Both the position numbers and the translations under genes were made by a program. Positions 8,484 to 18,217 of a stretch of 64,000 nucleotides of DNA are shown here, one piece after another. Within the stretch, counting starts at the first letter, position 1. The number at the start of each line of letters is the position of its first letter. Below the pieces are notes generated by a model. That model ran no database searches and was not told the DNA's origin. It saw nothing but the letters and a program-made list of their open reading frames with translations. The DNA is taken from positions 204,490 through 268,489 of the forward strand of contig NZ_LMDV01000008.1 in the NCBI RefSeq assembly GCF_001425175.1, given 5' to 3'. This DNA comes from Nocardioides sp. Root1257 (GTDB lineage Bacteria > Actinomycetota > Actinomycetes > Propionibacteriales > Nocardioidaceae).

Positions 8484-9586
8484 AGCTGACCGGAGTCGAG
8501 CTGCGACGGGTCAGCATGCCGCTGGTCTCGCCGTTCCGTACGTCGTTCGGGACCCAGACCGCGCGCGAGCTGATGCTGCTGCGCGTCGTCACCGACGAGG
8601 GCGAGGGCTGGGGGGAGTGCGTCGCGATGGCGGACCCGCTCTACTCCTCGGAGTACAACGACGCCGCGGCCGACGTGCTGCGCCGCTTCCTGGTGCCCGC
8701 CCTGGCGGCCGCCGGCCCGCTGGAGGCCCACACCGTCGCGACGGCGCTGGCGCCGTTCAAGGGTCACCGGATGGCCAAGGCTGCCTTGGAGATGGGCGTC
8801 CTGGACGCCGAGCTCCGGGTGCAGGGCCGGTCGTTCGGCAGCGCCCTCGGTGCCGTGCACGAGCGGGTGCCGTGCGGGGTGTCGGTCGGGATCATGGACA
8901 GCATCCCGGCGCTGCTCGACGCCGTCGGCGGCTACCTCGACGACGGCTACGTCCGCATCAAGCTCAAGATCGAGCCCGGCTGGGACGTGGAGCCGGTGCG
9001 CGCCGTCCGCGAGCGGTACGGCGACGACGTGCTGCTCCAGGTGGACGCCAACACGGCGTACACGCTGGCCGACGCGCGCCACCTCGCGAAGCTCGACCCC
9101 TTCGACCTCCTCCTCATCGAGCAGCCCCTCGACGAGGAGGACGTGCTCGGTCACGCCGACCTCGCGAAGCAGATCCGCACGCCGGTCTGCCTCGACGAGT
9201 CGATCGTCTCGGCCCAGTCCGCGGCCGCCGCGATCCGGCTCGGGGCGGCGGCGATCGTCAACATCAAGCCCGGTCGTGTCGGCGGCTACCTGGAGGCGCG
9301 GAGGATCCACGACGTGTGCGTCGCGAACGGCGTGCCGGTGTGGTGCGGCGGCATGCTCGAGACCGGCCTCGGCCGGGCCGCCAACGTCGCCCTGGCCGCC
9401 CTCCCCGGCTTCACGCTCCCGGGTGACACGTCCGGGTCCGGTCGCTACTACCACCGCGACATCACCGCGCCCTTCGTCCTCGAGGACGGCCACCTGTCGG
9501 TGCCGACCGGACCGGGTCTCGGGGTGACGCCGCTCGAGGATGCGCTGGCCGAGGTCACGACGGCGACCGAGTGGCTGGCCGTCTGA
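8480..9586 (+). CDS. Enolase-superfamily N-acylamino acid racemase / o-succinylbenzoate synthase-like enzyme
   Basis: This 368-residue enzyme has a complete OSBS/NSAR active-site set: the KxK pair K161/K163 in IKLKIEPG, metal ligands D189 (VDAN), E214 (IEQP) and D239 (LDES), and K263 (NIKPGR) opposite. GTG at 8480 overlaps the upstream stop (GTGA). The OSBS and NSAR activities cannot be separated by sequence alone. No other men (menaquinone) gene is nearby, while a GNAT acyltransferase and an M20 deacylase sit immediately upstream, so N-succinylamino acid racemase is the better call. The proposed role is epimerising N-succinyl-D-amino acids to the L form. It is the last gene of the overlapping run. 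Confidence 0.88.
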   Translation: MKLTGVELRRVSMPLVSPFRTSFGTQTARELMLLRVVTDEGEGWGECVAMADPLYSSEYNDAAADVLRRFLVPALAAAGPLEAHTVATALAPFKGHRMAKAALEMGVLDAELRVQGRSFGSALGAVHERVPCGVSVGIMDSIPALLDAVGGYLDDGYVRIKLKIEPGWDVEPVRAVRERYGDDVLLQVDANTAYTLADARHLAKLDPFDLLLIEQPLDEEDVLGHADLAKQIRTPVCLDESIVSAQSAAAAIRLGAAAIVNIKPGRVGGYLEARRIHDVCVANGVPVWCGGMLETGLGRAANVALAALPGFTLPGDTSGSGRYYHRDITAPFVLEDGHLSVPTGPGLGVTPLEDALAEVTTATEWLAV

Positions 9587-9608
9587 TCGTCGTACGCTGA
9601 CGACCGCC

Positions 9609-11243
9609 ATGACGACGGTCCCCACCCCCCGCCCGCGCGCCGGACTCGGCCGCGTCCTCGACGACCTCGGGGCTACCCTGCTCGACCTCGTCCACGGCGA
9701 CGCCGACCGCGTCGACGACATCGGCGGCGTGGTGATCCACGACCCCGTCGACGCACCATTGCTGCCACCGCAGGCGCTGGTGCTCGGGGTCGGCGTCGAC
9801 GGTCCCGAGCAGGTCGGCGCCCTGCTCGAGGTGCTGGGACCGGCCGGGGCCGTGGGCCTGGTGCTTCGCGCGCCCGTCCAGGCGACGCCCGAGGTCCGCG
9901 CCGCGGCCGACGCCGCCGGGGTCGCCCTGCTCGGGCTCAGTCGCGGCGTGCCCTGGGCCCACCTCGCGGCGATGCTGCGCTCGCTGCTCGCCGAGGGCGA
10001 CGTCCGGGTCGCCGACGAGGAGACCCTCGGCGGGCTCCCGTCCGGCGACCTCTTCGCCGTCGCCAACGCCATCGCCTCGCTGCTCGACGCGCCGATCACC
10101 ATCGAGGACCGCAGCTCGCGGGTGCTGGCCTTCTCGGGCCGCCAGGACGAGGCCGACCCGTCGCGGGTCGAGACGGTCCTCGGGCGGCAGGTGCCGGAGC
10201 GCTATGCCCGGATCCTCAACGAGCGCGGGGTCTTCGGCGACCTCTACCGCACCGACGGGCCGGTCTACATCGACCCGGTCGCCGACCAGGGTGACGCGTT
10301 CTCGATGCCACGGGTCGCGATCGCGGTCCGGGCGGGCGACGAGGTGCTCGGCTCCATCTGGGCCGCCGTGCCGGGTCCGCTCAGCGCGGAGCGCACGCGC
10401 GCGCTGGTCGACGCCGGCAAGCTCGTCGCCCTGCACCTGCTCCGGGTCCGGGCCGGCACCGACGTACGCCGCCGGGTGCGCGCCGACCTCGTCAGCTCGG
10501 TCCTCGAGGGCGGCGCGGGCGCGCGGGAGGCGCTCGAGAGGCTCGGCCTCCTCGACACCCCCATCGTGGTCCTCGGCGTGACCTCGGTGGATCCCGCGTC
10601 GTCGGAGGACGCGTCGCAGGCGCACGAGCTCCAGCGGCTCGCGGACGCCTTCGCGCTGCACCTCAACGCCGTGGTCCCGCGCTCGGCCGCGGCCCTGCTC
10701 GGCGGCGTCGTCTACGGGCTCGCCGCGACCAGCGGCACGCCCGCCGAGAGCGAGCAGCGCGCCGGCCAGCTCGCCGCCGTGTTCCTGGACCGGATCGGCG
10801 ACCGGTCCCGTCCCGTCGTCGCGATCGGCGGCGTGGCCACCTCCGTGGCCGAGATCGTCGCGGCCCGCACCTCCACCGACCGCATCCTGCGGGTGCTGCG
10901 CGAGCGCCCGCCCGGCATCCGGGTCGCCCGCCTCGCGGACGTGCAGACCGACGCGCTGCTGCTCGACCTGCGCGACCTCGCGGCCACGCGCAACGACCGG
11001 CCGACCGGCCCGCTCGACCGGCTGATGCGCTACGACCGCAAGCACGACGCCCACCTCGTCGACACGTTGCGCGCGTGGCTCGACGCGTTCGGCGACGTCG
11101 CGCTCGCCTCCGAGCGACTCTTCGTGCACACCAACACGTTCCGCTACCGGCTCCGCCGCGTCGCCGAGGTGGGGGAGATCGACCTGCGCGACCCGCGGCA
11201 GCGGTTCGCGGTGATGCTCGAGCTGGCCGTTCTGGGTGAGTGA
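9609..11243 (+). CDS. PucR-family transcriptional regulator
   Basis: The gene encodes 544 residues starting at ATG 9609, 22 bp after the racemase stop. An N-terminal sensing region of about 130 residues is followed by a central GGDEF-like/PucR linker region. The C-terminal PucR helix-turn-helix domain reads LRAWLDAFGDVALASERLFV, then HTNTFRYRLRRVAEV. PucR proteins commonly control purine, amino-acid or peptide catabolism in actinobacteria. Encoded directly behind the transporter and D-amino acid operon and in the same direction, it is the likely local regulator. Whether it activates or represses cannot be told from the sequence. Confidence 0.85.
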   Translation: MTTVPTPRPRAGLGRVLDDLGATLLDLVHGDADRVDDIGGVVIHDPVDAPLLPPQALVLGVGVDGPEQVGALLEVLGPAGAVGLVLRAPVQATPEVRAAADAAGVALLGLSRGVPWAHLAAMLRSLLAEGDVRVADEETLGGLPSGDLFAVANAIASLLDAPITIEDRSSRVLAFSGRQDEADPSRVETVLGRQVPERYARILNERGVFGDLYRTDGPVYIDPVADQGDAFSMPRVAIAVRAGDEVLGSIWAAVPGPLSAERTRALVDAGKLVALHLLRVRAGTDVRRRVRADLVSSVLEGGAGAREALERLGLLDTPIVVLGVTSVDPASSEDASQAHELQRLADAFALHLNAVVPRSAAALLGGVVYGLAATSGTPAESEQRAGQLAAVFLDRIGDRSRPVVAIGGVATSVAEIVAARTSTDRILRVLRERPPGIRVARLADVQTDALLLDLRDLAATRNDRPTGPLDRLMRYDRKHDAHLVDTLRAWLDAFGDVALASERLFVHTNTFRYRLRRVAEVGEIDLRDPRQRFAVMLELAVLGE

Positions 11244-11318
11244 GGGGCGTCGCCCACCGGCCACCAACCGGATTCGTGCGACCTCTCGGCCCGCTCTATG
11301 CTGTGCCGAGCACGTCCG

Positions 11319-11391
11319 GCCCCCATCGTCTAGCGGCCCAGGACCCCGCCCTTTCACGGCGGTAGCACGGGTTCGAATCCCGTTGGGGGTG
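11319..11391 (+). tRNA. tRNA-Glu (anticodon TTC)
   Basis: A 73-nt cloverleaf can be folded. The acceptor stem GCCCCCA pairs with TGGGGGT, with one G-T pair at the end. The anticodon loop CTTTCAC sits on a CCGCC/GGCGG stem and shows anticodon TTC. The T-arm is CGGGTTCGAATCCCG. The discriminator is G and the CCA tail is encoded at 11392-11394. A possible -10 element TATGCT lies about 20 bp upstream. Confidence 0.95.
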
Positions 11392-11550
11392 CCACACCTC
11401 GTCGCAGGCCGGGACCGCGGTCGCGAGCTCATTCACGTGCTGGTCACGCGGGCGTCGTCCGGGTGGGCCGATACGGACGTTGAATCGTTGCAAATGCTCC
11501 CTAGGTTCCTTGCGGTTCTCGGCCCTCCCCCTGCCCAAGGAAGCGACTGC

Positions 11551-14500
11551 ATGCCCATCTCGCGCTCACGTCGTTCGCGCACGCCTCGCGTCATCCCCTC
11601 CCTCGTCGCCGCCGCGCTGGCCGCGGTCGGCCTCGCCGCCGCACCGGCCGGTACGGCGACGGCCGCACCGGCGGCGACCGACTACACCCAGCTCGTCAAC
11701 CCGTTCATGTCCACCCAGGGCGACAACGGCCAGAACATCCCGGGCGCCCAGGTGCCCCACGGCCTGGCCAAGCCGAACCCGATGACCTCGCCGGGGCGCA
11801 CCCACTCCGGCTACGACTACGCGCAGAGCAGCATCAGGGGCTTCACGCTCTCCAACCTGGACGGGGTCGGCGGCTCCGGCGGCGGAGGTGACCTGCTGGT
11901 CGTGCCGACGTACTCGACGTACACCGCACGACCGGCGACCAGCACGTACGCGCTGCCCTTCTCGCACACCGACGAGACGGCGGAGCCCGGCTACTACCAG
12001 GTGGGCCTGCAGGCGCCGCAGGGCACGATCGGCTCCGAGCTGACCGCCACGGTCCGCACCGGCCTCGAGCGGTTCACGTTCCCCCAGGCCGGCAAGGCCT
12101 CGCTGGTCCTCGACCTGCAGAACAACTTCACCGGGCGGCTCAGCTCGGACCTCACCGTGAAGACGCTCGACGACGGCCGGGCGGAGCTCTTCGGCAACGT
12201 CGCCGGCACCTTCAACGGCTACAACTACAAGCTCTACTTCGACTCGGTCACCAGCGCCCCCGTGGCCAGCGTGAAGACCTGGGGCGACGGCGCCGCCTTC
12301 GGCGCGACGAAGCACCGCACCGGCACCGACACCGGCGCCGTGGTCACCTTCGACGTGACCGCCGGCCAGAAGGTGCAGCTCAACACCACGCTGTCGCCGA
12401 TCAGCGTCGCCCAGGCGCGTCAGGACCAGGCGGCCGAACTGACCGGCAAGTCCTTCGACGACGTCCGCGCGGACGCGCACGACGACTGGCAGGAGACGCT
12501 GGGCAAGGTCGCGGTCACCTCCGACGCCACCAGCGACCCCGACGGGGACCTGGAGAAGATCTTCTACACGAGCCTCTACCGGATGCTCGCCACGCCGACC
12601 AACGCCACCAGCACCGACGGCACCTACCGAGGCGTCGACGGCGCGGTCCACCGGGCCGACGGCTACACGCACTACGACGGCTGGGGCACCTGGGACGACT
12701 TCCGCAAGTACTCGGTGCTCGCCACCATGTACCCGGACATGTACGCCGACGTGGTCCAGTCGCTCGTCGACATCTACGCCGACGACGCCAACGTGGGCAA
12801 CGCGACCCTGAGCAGCCGCACGATGGCCGTGCCGACCGTCCGCTTCGAGCGCTCGGCGATCGTCATCGCCGACGCCGTCTCGAAGGGCGTGCACCTGGAC
12901 CGGCTGGCGCAGGCCTTCCCGGCGCTCGTCGCCAACTCCAACACCTACAGCTCGGCCAACCAGGCCCTCGGCTACATCGCCGGCGACCCCGGCACGACCG
13001 TCGCGACGTCGTACGACGACTACGCGCTCTCCGTGATCGCGAAGGCGCTGGGCAGGACCGCCGACGCCACGTCGTACGCCGCTCGCTCGGGCAACTACAA
13101 GAACGTCCTGAAGCCGGCCGCGTGGACGGCCGAGGACAGCACCCCGGTCGCGGTCCTCTCCTCGCGCAACGCCGCGGGCGCCTTCGCCAACGACGACCTG
13201 GAGCAGTTCCAGGCCGCCGGGCTCTACCAGGGCACGCTCTGGCAGTTCAACTGGTACCCCGCGCAGGACATGGCCGGTCTGATCTCCGCCATGGGCGGCA
13301 CCGCCGCCACGCAGAAGGCGCTCAGCCACTACTTCGGCGAGCAGGCACCCGACGACGGCACCAAGATGCTGAAGTCCAACGCCAACGAGGTCGACCTGCA
13401 GACGCCGTACCTCTTCAACTACCTGGGCCAGCCGGCGAAGACCCAGAAGTGGGTCCGTGACCTCTACACGAAGGCGACCTGGCAGCAGTACATCGCCACC
13501 GGCGGCACCGACGGCAACAACCCGCCGTCGAGCAACGGCAAGCTGACGCCGCCGATCAGGACGAAGGTCTTCAAGAACGAGCCGCTGGGCTTCCTGCCCA
13601 CCATGGACGACGACACCGGCGCGATGTCGGCGACGTTCGTGGCGGCCGCGCTCGGCCTCTACCCGGTGACGGCCGGCTCGTCGCAGTACCAGGTCGGCTC
13701 GCCGTTCTTCCCGCGTGTCGACATCACGCACGACGACGGCACCAGCTTCAGTGTCGTCGCCGACGGCGTCTCCCCGGACGACTACTACATCCAGGACGCC
13801 ACGCTCGACGGCAAGGCCTACGGCAACACCTGGGTCGACTACGACGACATCGTCGGCGACGGCTCGTTCGACGTCACGATGGGCGACGCCGCCTCCACCT
13901 GGGGCTCGACCAGCAAGCCGGCGTTCTCGCTGAGCACGGCGGGGGCGGACACCCCCGCGACTGCCACCGTGACCTCGGACCGCACGACGGTCGCCGCGGA
14001 CGCGGAGGGCGACGTCGACGGCACCATCAGGATGACGCTGAACGGCGCGTCGTTCGCGGGCGCGAACGGCGACGAGCTCACCGGCTCCGGCAAGGTCGTC
14101 GTCGCCGGTCTGCCCAGCGGCGTCACCGCCACCGCGACCCGGACCAGCGGCACCGCGCTGACCGTCCACGTCACCGGCACGCTGCCGAAGCTCGCGAGGT
14201 CGAGGTTCGCCGTACGGCTCACCGACGCGGCGCTCGCCGGCGGCGTCGCCGCGGCGTCGGTCACCGGCACCGGCCTGTCGATGCGCGACCCGTTCGCCGT
14301 CGTCGTCACCGACCACTGGCGCGCGCAGCTGCGGGCGACGTACGACGAGGCGCGGCTGGTCGTGGCCGGCAACTACGACGGCTCGACGTACGCCGCGCTG
14401 GTCAGCGCGCGCAACAGCGCCCGGACCGTCCTGGCCGACACGACGGCGACCGACGACGAGATCAACAACGCCGACGCCACCCTCAGCGGGACGCTCGACG

Positions 14501-17364
14501 GTCTGGTCCTGAGCCAGGGCGGCTATCGCAGGCTCGAGGCCGAGAAGCACGACTCGTGGTCGGGCGGGGCGGACCTGCACGACGAGGCCTCCGGCATCGG
14601 TGGTGTGCGTCCCGGCTCGTGGATCGCGTTCAACGGCGTCACGTTCGGTGCCGACCAAGTCCCGGACCAGATCCAGGTCCGCTACTCGGGCGCGTCCGCC
14701 GACGGCTACGCGAACGCCGCCGTCGAGGTGCACCTCGGTGCGGCCGACGGGCCGCTGCTGGCGAAGGTCGCGACCCCGCCGACGGCGTCGAGCTTCGGCA
14801 CGTACGCCACGGCGACCGCTGACCTCACGAACGTGGAGGCCCTGCTGGCCGCTGCTCCGGCGACCGTCTACTTCACGTTCACCGGCACCAACCCCACGTC
14901 GACGGACACCTCCCAGCACTGGGTCGGCAACTTCGACTTCATGCAGTTCGCCGAGTCCGGCGCGCAGGCGCCGGTCGACAACGACGTCGTCCTCACGCCC
15001 GAGGGCCGGGCCGAGTGGGGCGGCGACGGGGTCAGCGTCGGCAGCGGCACCCTGAAGACCGAGACCGACACGGGCTCGGCGGGCAGCTTCACCGCCATCG
15101 CCAACACCCACAACGGTGACTGGGTCCGCTGGTCGGGCGTGGACTTCTCCCGCGCTCCGTCCCAGTTGTCGGTGCACTACATCAACAACTCGGGGCGGGT
15201 CGCCCCGGACGCCAACATCGACGTCTACCTGGACTCGAGGTCGGGCACCAAGCTCGTCAACGTCCCGCTGCCGGCCACGGGCTCCTCGTGGTCCTCGGAC
15301 GGCACGGCGACGGTGGACCTCCCGAGCGGTGTCACGGGCAAGCACGACGTCTACATCGTCATGCACGGCACCTACACCGCCGAGCGTCCGTACGTCGGCA
15401 ACTACGGCAACCTGACGTTCGTCGTCCCCGACGCCCCGAAGTCCGACGGGCTGAAGGTCGAGTTCGAGAGCCGTACCGCCTGGGCGGGCCCGGAGCTCAA
15501 GACCGAGTCCTTCAGCTGGAACGACGGCACGACCGGCACCGACGTGGGCGGGACCCACGAGGGCGACGTGCTCGAGTACGACGGCCTGGTGTTCGACGAC
15601 ACGGCGACCTCGCTCTCCGTGCACTACGTCAACAACTCGTCGCGCTGCGGCAACAACTCCCGGATCGACGTCTACCTCGACGCCAAGGCGGGGTCGCCGC
15701 TGCTCACGGTCCCGCTCCCGGTGACGGGCTCGGGCTGGTCCAGCGCCGGCACGACCAAGGTGACCCTGCCGACCGCGATCAGCGGGACGCACAAGGTGAT
15801 CCTCGTCCTGCGCACCGACGTGCCGGACGCCAACCACCCGTTCGTGTCCAACCTGGACTCGTTCACGTTCAACTACGGCGTCGACAAGGCGGCGCTGCAG
15901 GACCGCTACGACCTGGACGAGCCGAAGCTCACCGACGGCGATCGCTACGTCGGCGTCGACTTCCGGCTGTTCTCCGACGCGATGACCGCCGCCAAGGAGG
16001 TCCTCGCCGACGAGACGGCCATCGGGTCCGACGTCTCCACCGCGCTGCGCACCCTGCAGCTCGCCGACGGCCAGCTGGCGCCCCGCGCCCAGCGGTCGCT
16101 GGTGGCAGCCGTGCGGGACGCGGACGAGGTCGTCCCGGCCCGGTACACGCAGGCCACGGTCGCGACGCTGACCTCGGCGGTGTCGGACTCGAAGGCGATG
16201 CTCTCGGCCGCGACCGCCACCGACGAGGAGTACGCCGCTCAGGCGGGCACCCTCGAGGCAGCGATCGACGGCCTCGAGCTCAAGGCGTCGAGTGCACCCG
16301 ACGCGCCGCAGGCGGTGTCGGCGACGACCTCCGGTCGGAGCATCACGGTGTCGTGGGCGGCCCCGGCGTACGACGGGAACTCGGCGATCACCGGCTACAC
16401 GGTGCAGCTGACCGGGGTGACGCCGACGACCGTCGACGCCGCCACCACGTCGTACACGTTCACGGACCTCCCGCGCGGGCGTCAGTACCGGGCGAGCGTC
16501 AAGGCGACCAACGCCCTGGGCTCGTCCGCCGCGAGCGAGTACGCCGTGGACCTGCCCATCGCGAGCGTCAAGCCCGAGGTCCCGGCCAAGCCCGGCATCG
16601 CGGCCGCGGGCCAGGCGGTCACCGTCAGCTGGACGGCGCCGGACGACGGCGGCTCGACGATCACCGGCTACACGGTGCAGCTGAGCGACGGCACCGAGGC
16701 GGAGGTCGCCGGGACCGAGACGAGCCACACGTTCTCGGGCCTCGCCGCGGGTGACTACTCGGCGTACGTCGCGGCGCGCAACGTGAACGGCAGGTCGAGC
16801 TTCTCGCCGGTCTCCGCCACGGCGACCGTCCTCCCGGCGCCGACGGTGTCCGGCGTGACGGCCACCGCGCCGTCGTGGTCGCAGGTGAAGGTGGCCTGGA
16901 CGACGACCGGCTCGACCCGGTTCGTCCTCGAGGTGCAGCTGAGCCGGGCCGGGAAGGTCATCGCCACCCGCCAGGCCTGGTCGGACGCGTCCGACGTCGT
17001 GTTCACCGGCCTCGACGCGGCCACGGCGTACCAGGCGACGGTCGCCCCGGTCGGCGGCTCCGTCGCGGCCACGGCGGCCGTCCGGACCCCGGCTCGACCG
17101 AAGGTCGCGAGCCACGCGGTCCAGGTGAAGGGCGTGGCCAAGGTCGGCAAGCGGCTGGCGGTGAACCTCCACGCCGGGTCCTGGAGCGCGGGGACGCGGT
17201 TCAGCTACGTCTGGCTGGCGAACGGCAAGGTCGTCGGGCGCGCGGCGACGCTGCGGCTCACGCCGGGCCTGAAGGGCAAGAAGGTCGCCGTCCGCGTCAC
17301 CGGCGCGCACGGTGACTGGACGCCCAGCACGGTGACCAGCAAGGCGGTCAAGGTCAAGCGCTGA
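11551..17364 (+). CDS. Secreted multidomain GH92 alpha-mannosidase
   Basis: The protein has 1937 residues. ATG 11551 opens a signal peptide with an Arg-rich start and cleavage near ATAAPAA; in-frame extensions upstream would run through the tRNA and are rejected. Residues of about 45-820 form the GH92 catalytic region (YDGWGTWDDFRKYS, NEVDLQTPYLFNYLGQP and MDDDTGAMSATF are GH92 hallmarks containing acidic catalytic candidates). Then follow a FIVAR-like helical segment (920-985), three CBM6/35-like modules (about 990-1140, 1142-1295, 1299-1440), two more FIVAR-like segments (1441-1577), three fibronectin type III domains (1580-1850) and a C-terminal Ig-like cap rich in Lys. GH92 enzymes release alpha-linked mannose in a Ca2+-dependent, inverting reaction. 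It stands alone, suggesting extracellular use of mannan or glycoprotein. Confidence 0.93.
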   Translation: MPISRSRRSRTPRVIPSLVAAALAAVGLAAAPAGTATAAPAATDYTQLVNPFMSTQGDNGQNIPGAQVPHGLAKPNPMTSPGRTHSGYDYAQSSIRGFTLSNLDGVGGSGGGGDLLVVPTYSTYTARPATSTYALPFSHTDETAEPGYYQVGLQAPQGTIGSELTATVRTGLERFTFPQAGKASLVLDLQNNFTGRLSSDLTVKTLDDGRAELFGNVAGTFNGYNYKLYFDSVTSAPVASVKTWGDGAAFGATKHRTGTDTGAVVTFDVTAGQKVQLNTTLSPISVAQARQDQAAELTGKSFDDVRADAHDDWQETLGKVAVTSDATSDPDGDLEKIFYTSLYRMLATPTNATSTDGTYRGVDGAVHRADGYTHYDGWGTWDDFRKYSVLATMYPDMYADVVQSLVDIYADDANVGNATLSSRTMAVPTVRFERSAIVIADAVSKGVHLDRLAQAFPALVANSNTYSSANQALGYIAGDPGTTVATSYDDYALSVIAKALGRTADATSYAARSGNYKNVLKPAAWTAEDSTPVAVLSSRNAAGAFANDDLEQFQAAGLYQGTLWQFNWYPAQDMAGLISAMGGTAATQKALSHYFGEQAPDDGTKMLKSNANEVDLQTPYLFNYLGQPAKTQKWVRDLYTKATWQQYIATGGTDGNNPPSSNGKLTPPIRTKVFKNEPLGFLPTMDDDTGAMSATFVAAALGLYPVTAGSSQYQVGSPFFPRVDITHDDGTSFSVVADGVSPDDYYIQDATLDGKAYGNTWVDYDDIVGDGSFDVTMGDAASTWGSTSKPAFSLSTAGADTPATATVTSDRTTVAADAEGDVDGTIRMTLNGASFAGANGDELTGSGKVVVAGLPSGVTATATRTSGTALTVHVTGTLPKLARSRFAVRLTDAALAGGVAAASVTGTGLSMRDPFAVVVTDHWRAQLRATYDEARLVVAGNYDGSTYAALVSARNSARTVLADTTATDDEINNADATLSGTLDGLVLSQGGYRRLEAEKHDSWSGGADLHDEASGIGGVRPGSWIAFNGVTFGADQVPDQIQVRYSGASADGYANAAVEVHLGAADGPLLAKVATPPTASSFGTYATATADLTNVEALLAAAPATVYFTFTGTNPTSTDTSQHWVGNFDFMQFAESGAQAPVDNDVVLTPEGRAEWGGDGVSVGSGTLKTETDTGSAGSFTAIANTHNGDWVRWSGVDFSRAPSQLSVHYINNSGRVAPDANIDVYLDSRSGTKLVNVPLPATGSSWSSDGTATVDLPSGVTGKHDVYIVMHGTYTAERPYVGNYGNLTFVVPDAPKSDGLKVEFESRTAWAGPELKTESFSWNDGTTGTDVGGTHEGDVLEYDGLVFDDTATSLSVHYVNNSSRCGNNSRIDVYLDAKAGSPLLTVPLPVTGSGWSSAGTTKVTLPTAISGTHKVILVLRTDVPDANHPFVSNLDSFTFNYGVDKAALQDRYDLDEPKLTDGDRYVGVDFRLFSDAMTAAKEVLADETAIGSDVSTALRTLQLADGQLAPRAQRSLVAAVRDADEVVPARYTQATVATLTSAVSDSKAMLSAATATDEEYAAQAGTLEAAIDGLELKASSAPDAPQAVSATTSGRSITVSWAAPAYDGNSAITGYTVQLTGVTPTTVDAATTSYTFTDLPRGRQYRASVKATNALGSSAASEYAVDLPIASVKPEVPAKPGIAAAGQAVTVSWTAPDDGGSTITGYTVQLSDGTEAEVAGTETSHTFSGLAAGDYSAYVAARNVNGRSSFSPVSATATVLPAPTVSGVTATAPSWSQVKVAWTTTGSTRFVLEVQLSRAGKVIATRQAWSDASDVVFTGLDAATAYQATVAPVGGSVAATAAVRTPARPKVASHAVQVKGVAKVGKRLAVNLHAGSWSAGTRFSYVWLANGKVVGRAATLRLTPGLKGKKVAVRVTGAHGDWTPSTVTSKAVKVKR

Positions 17365-17378
17365 CCCGGCCGAGACGC

Positions 17379-17414
17379 ATCGGCGCCCCGACCCGCGAGG
17401 GTCGGGGCGCCGAT
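17379..17414. terminator. Bidirectional hairpin terminator between convergent genes
   Basis: A perfect 16-bp stem (ATCGGCGCCCCGACCC with its complement) closes a GCGA tetraloop. It lies 15 bp after the GH92 stop and 24 bp from the end of the convergent lipoprotein gene, so it can serve both strands. Confidence 0.85.
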
Positions 17415-17437
17415 CTGTCTCTGCGGCCTGGTGCGTC

Positions 17438-18217
17438 TCAGTCGACCCGGACGACGAAGCCGGCGTAGCCGCGCAGCACGGCGGCGACGCCGGCGTCCAG
17501 GGCGCGGGCCGCCCGCTCGACGGTGAACGTGGACGCGTCGTACCTCCAGGCGTTCCCGGTGCCGCTGCCGCCGCCCCGGGCCGTCGTGCCCTTCCACACC
17601 GCGGCCGTGACGTTGAACGTCGGCTCGGCGAGCTCGGCGCCCAGCAGCAGGAACTCCTGGTCCGGCCAGCTCGCGGTCACCACGGAGAGGGGGTCGGCGA
17701 GCGGGTCGCCGGCGCTGACCACCAGGTCCGGGTGGAGATCGATCGCCTTCTGGATCGCTGCGAGGTACGTCGCCGGGTCGTGGGCGGGCACGACGGTCAC
17801 GCGGACGTCGTGGGCGGCCGCCCAGGCCTCGACCGCCTGGTGGAGGTGGCGAGCCGGCTCGTTGTCGTCCGTCGCGAGGAGGGCGATCTCGTAGCCGGCG
17901 GGGACCGTCACGCGCGACCAGGAGCCCGGCGACGGCGTCATGGTGCCGCCGGGTGGCGGCGGCGCCGTCGGGGTCACGAACCCGGGCCCGAGCCTGCCGG
18001 TGCCGGGGGAGGCCACGACCGGCCCTCCATCGGCGCCCATGATCGTGGTGGGGCTCCCCGTCGGGCCGGCGGAGCCGGACCCGGAGGACGGTGCCGGCGA
18101 GGCCGACGGCGCGGTGGCCGAGCTGTCCGCCGTGGAGGACGAGCAGGCCGACGCCGCGACCAGCACGGTGGCCAGCACGGCGAGGGCGGGGAGCCGGCGG
18201 GAGACGCGGGGCGACAC
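17438..18217 (-). CDS. Lipoprotein with BMP/periplasmic-binding-like domain
   Basis: This 259-residue protein begins with a lipoprotein signal peptide whose lipobox ends VAASAC, followed by a long Ser/Pro/Gly/Ala-rich tether (about residues 26-100). The folded part (about 105-259) contains ALLATDDNEPARHLHQAVEAW, PATYLAAIQKAIDLHPDLVVSAGD and a terminal GYAGFVVRVD. These resemble one lobe of a BMP/periplasmic-binding-protein fold that senses small ligands. It is shorter than a full two-lobed binding protein and no transporter gene is adjacent, so the function is unknown. It diverges from the HupE-like gene across a 143-bp gap. Confidence 0.75.
   Translation of the reverse strand: MSPRVSRRLPALAVLATVLVAASACSSSTADSSATAPSASPAPSSGSGSAGPTGSPTTIMGADGGPVVASPGTGRLGPGFVTPTAPPPPGGTMTPSPGSWSRVTVPAGYEIALLATDDNEPARHLHQAVEAWAAAHDVRVTVVPAHDPATYLAAIQKAIDLHPDLVVSAGDPLADPLSVVTASWPDQEFLLLGAELAEPTFNVTAAVWKGTTARGGGSGTGNAWRYDASTFTVERAARALDAGVAAVLRGYAGFVVRVD

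Noticed and set aside
8480..9586. Calling the enolase MenC of menaquinone synthesis
   Set aside because: The active site fits, but no menaquinone genes are nearby and the GNAT/M20 context favours N-acylamino acid racemase. MenC activity remains possible.
11566..17310. 1914-codon minus-strand frame opposite the GH92 gene
   Set aside because: Despite its length it has shadow composition (runs of Arg, Gly, Val, Asp), no start signal and no domain, whereas the plus strand has continuous recognised domains.
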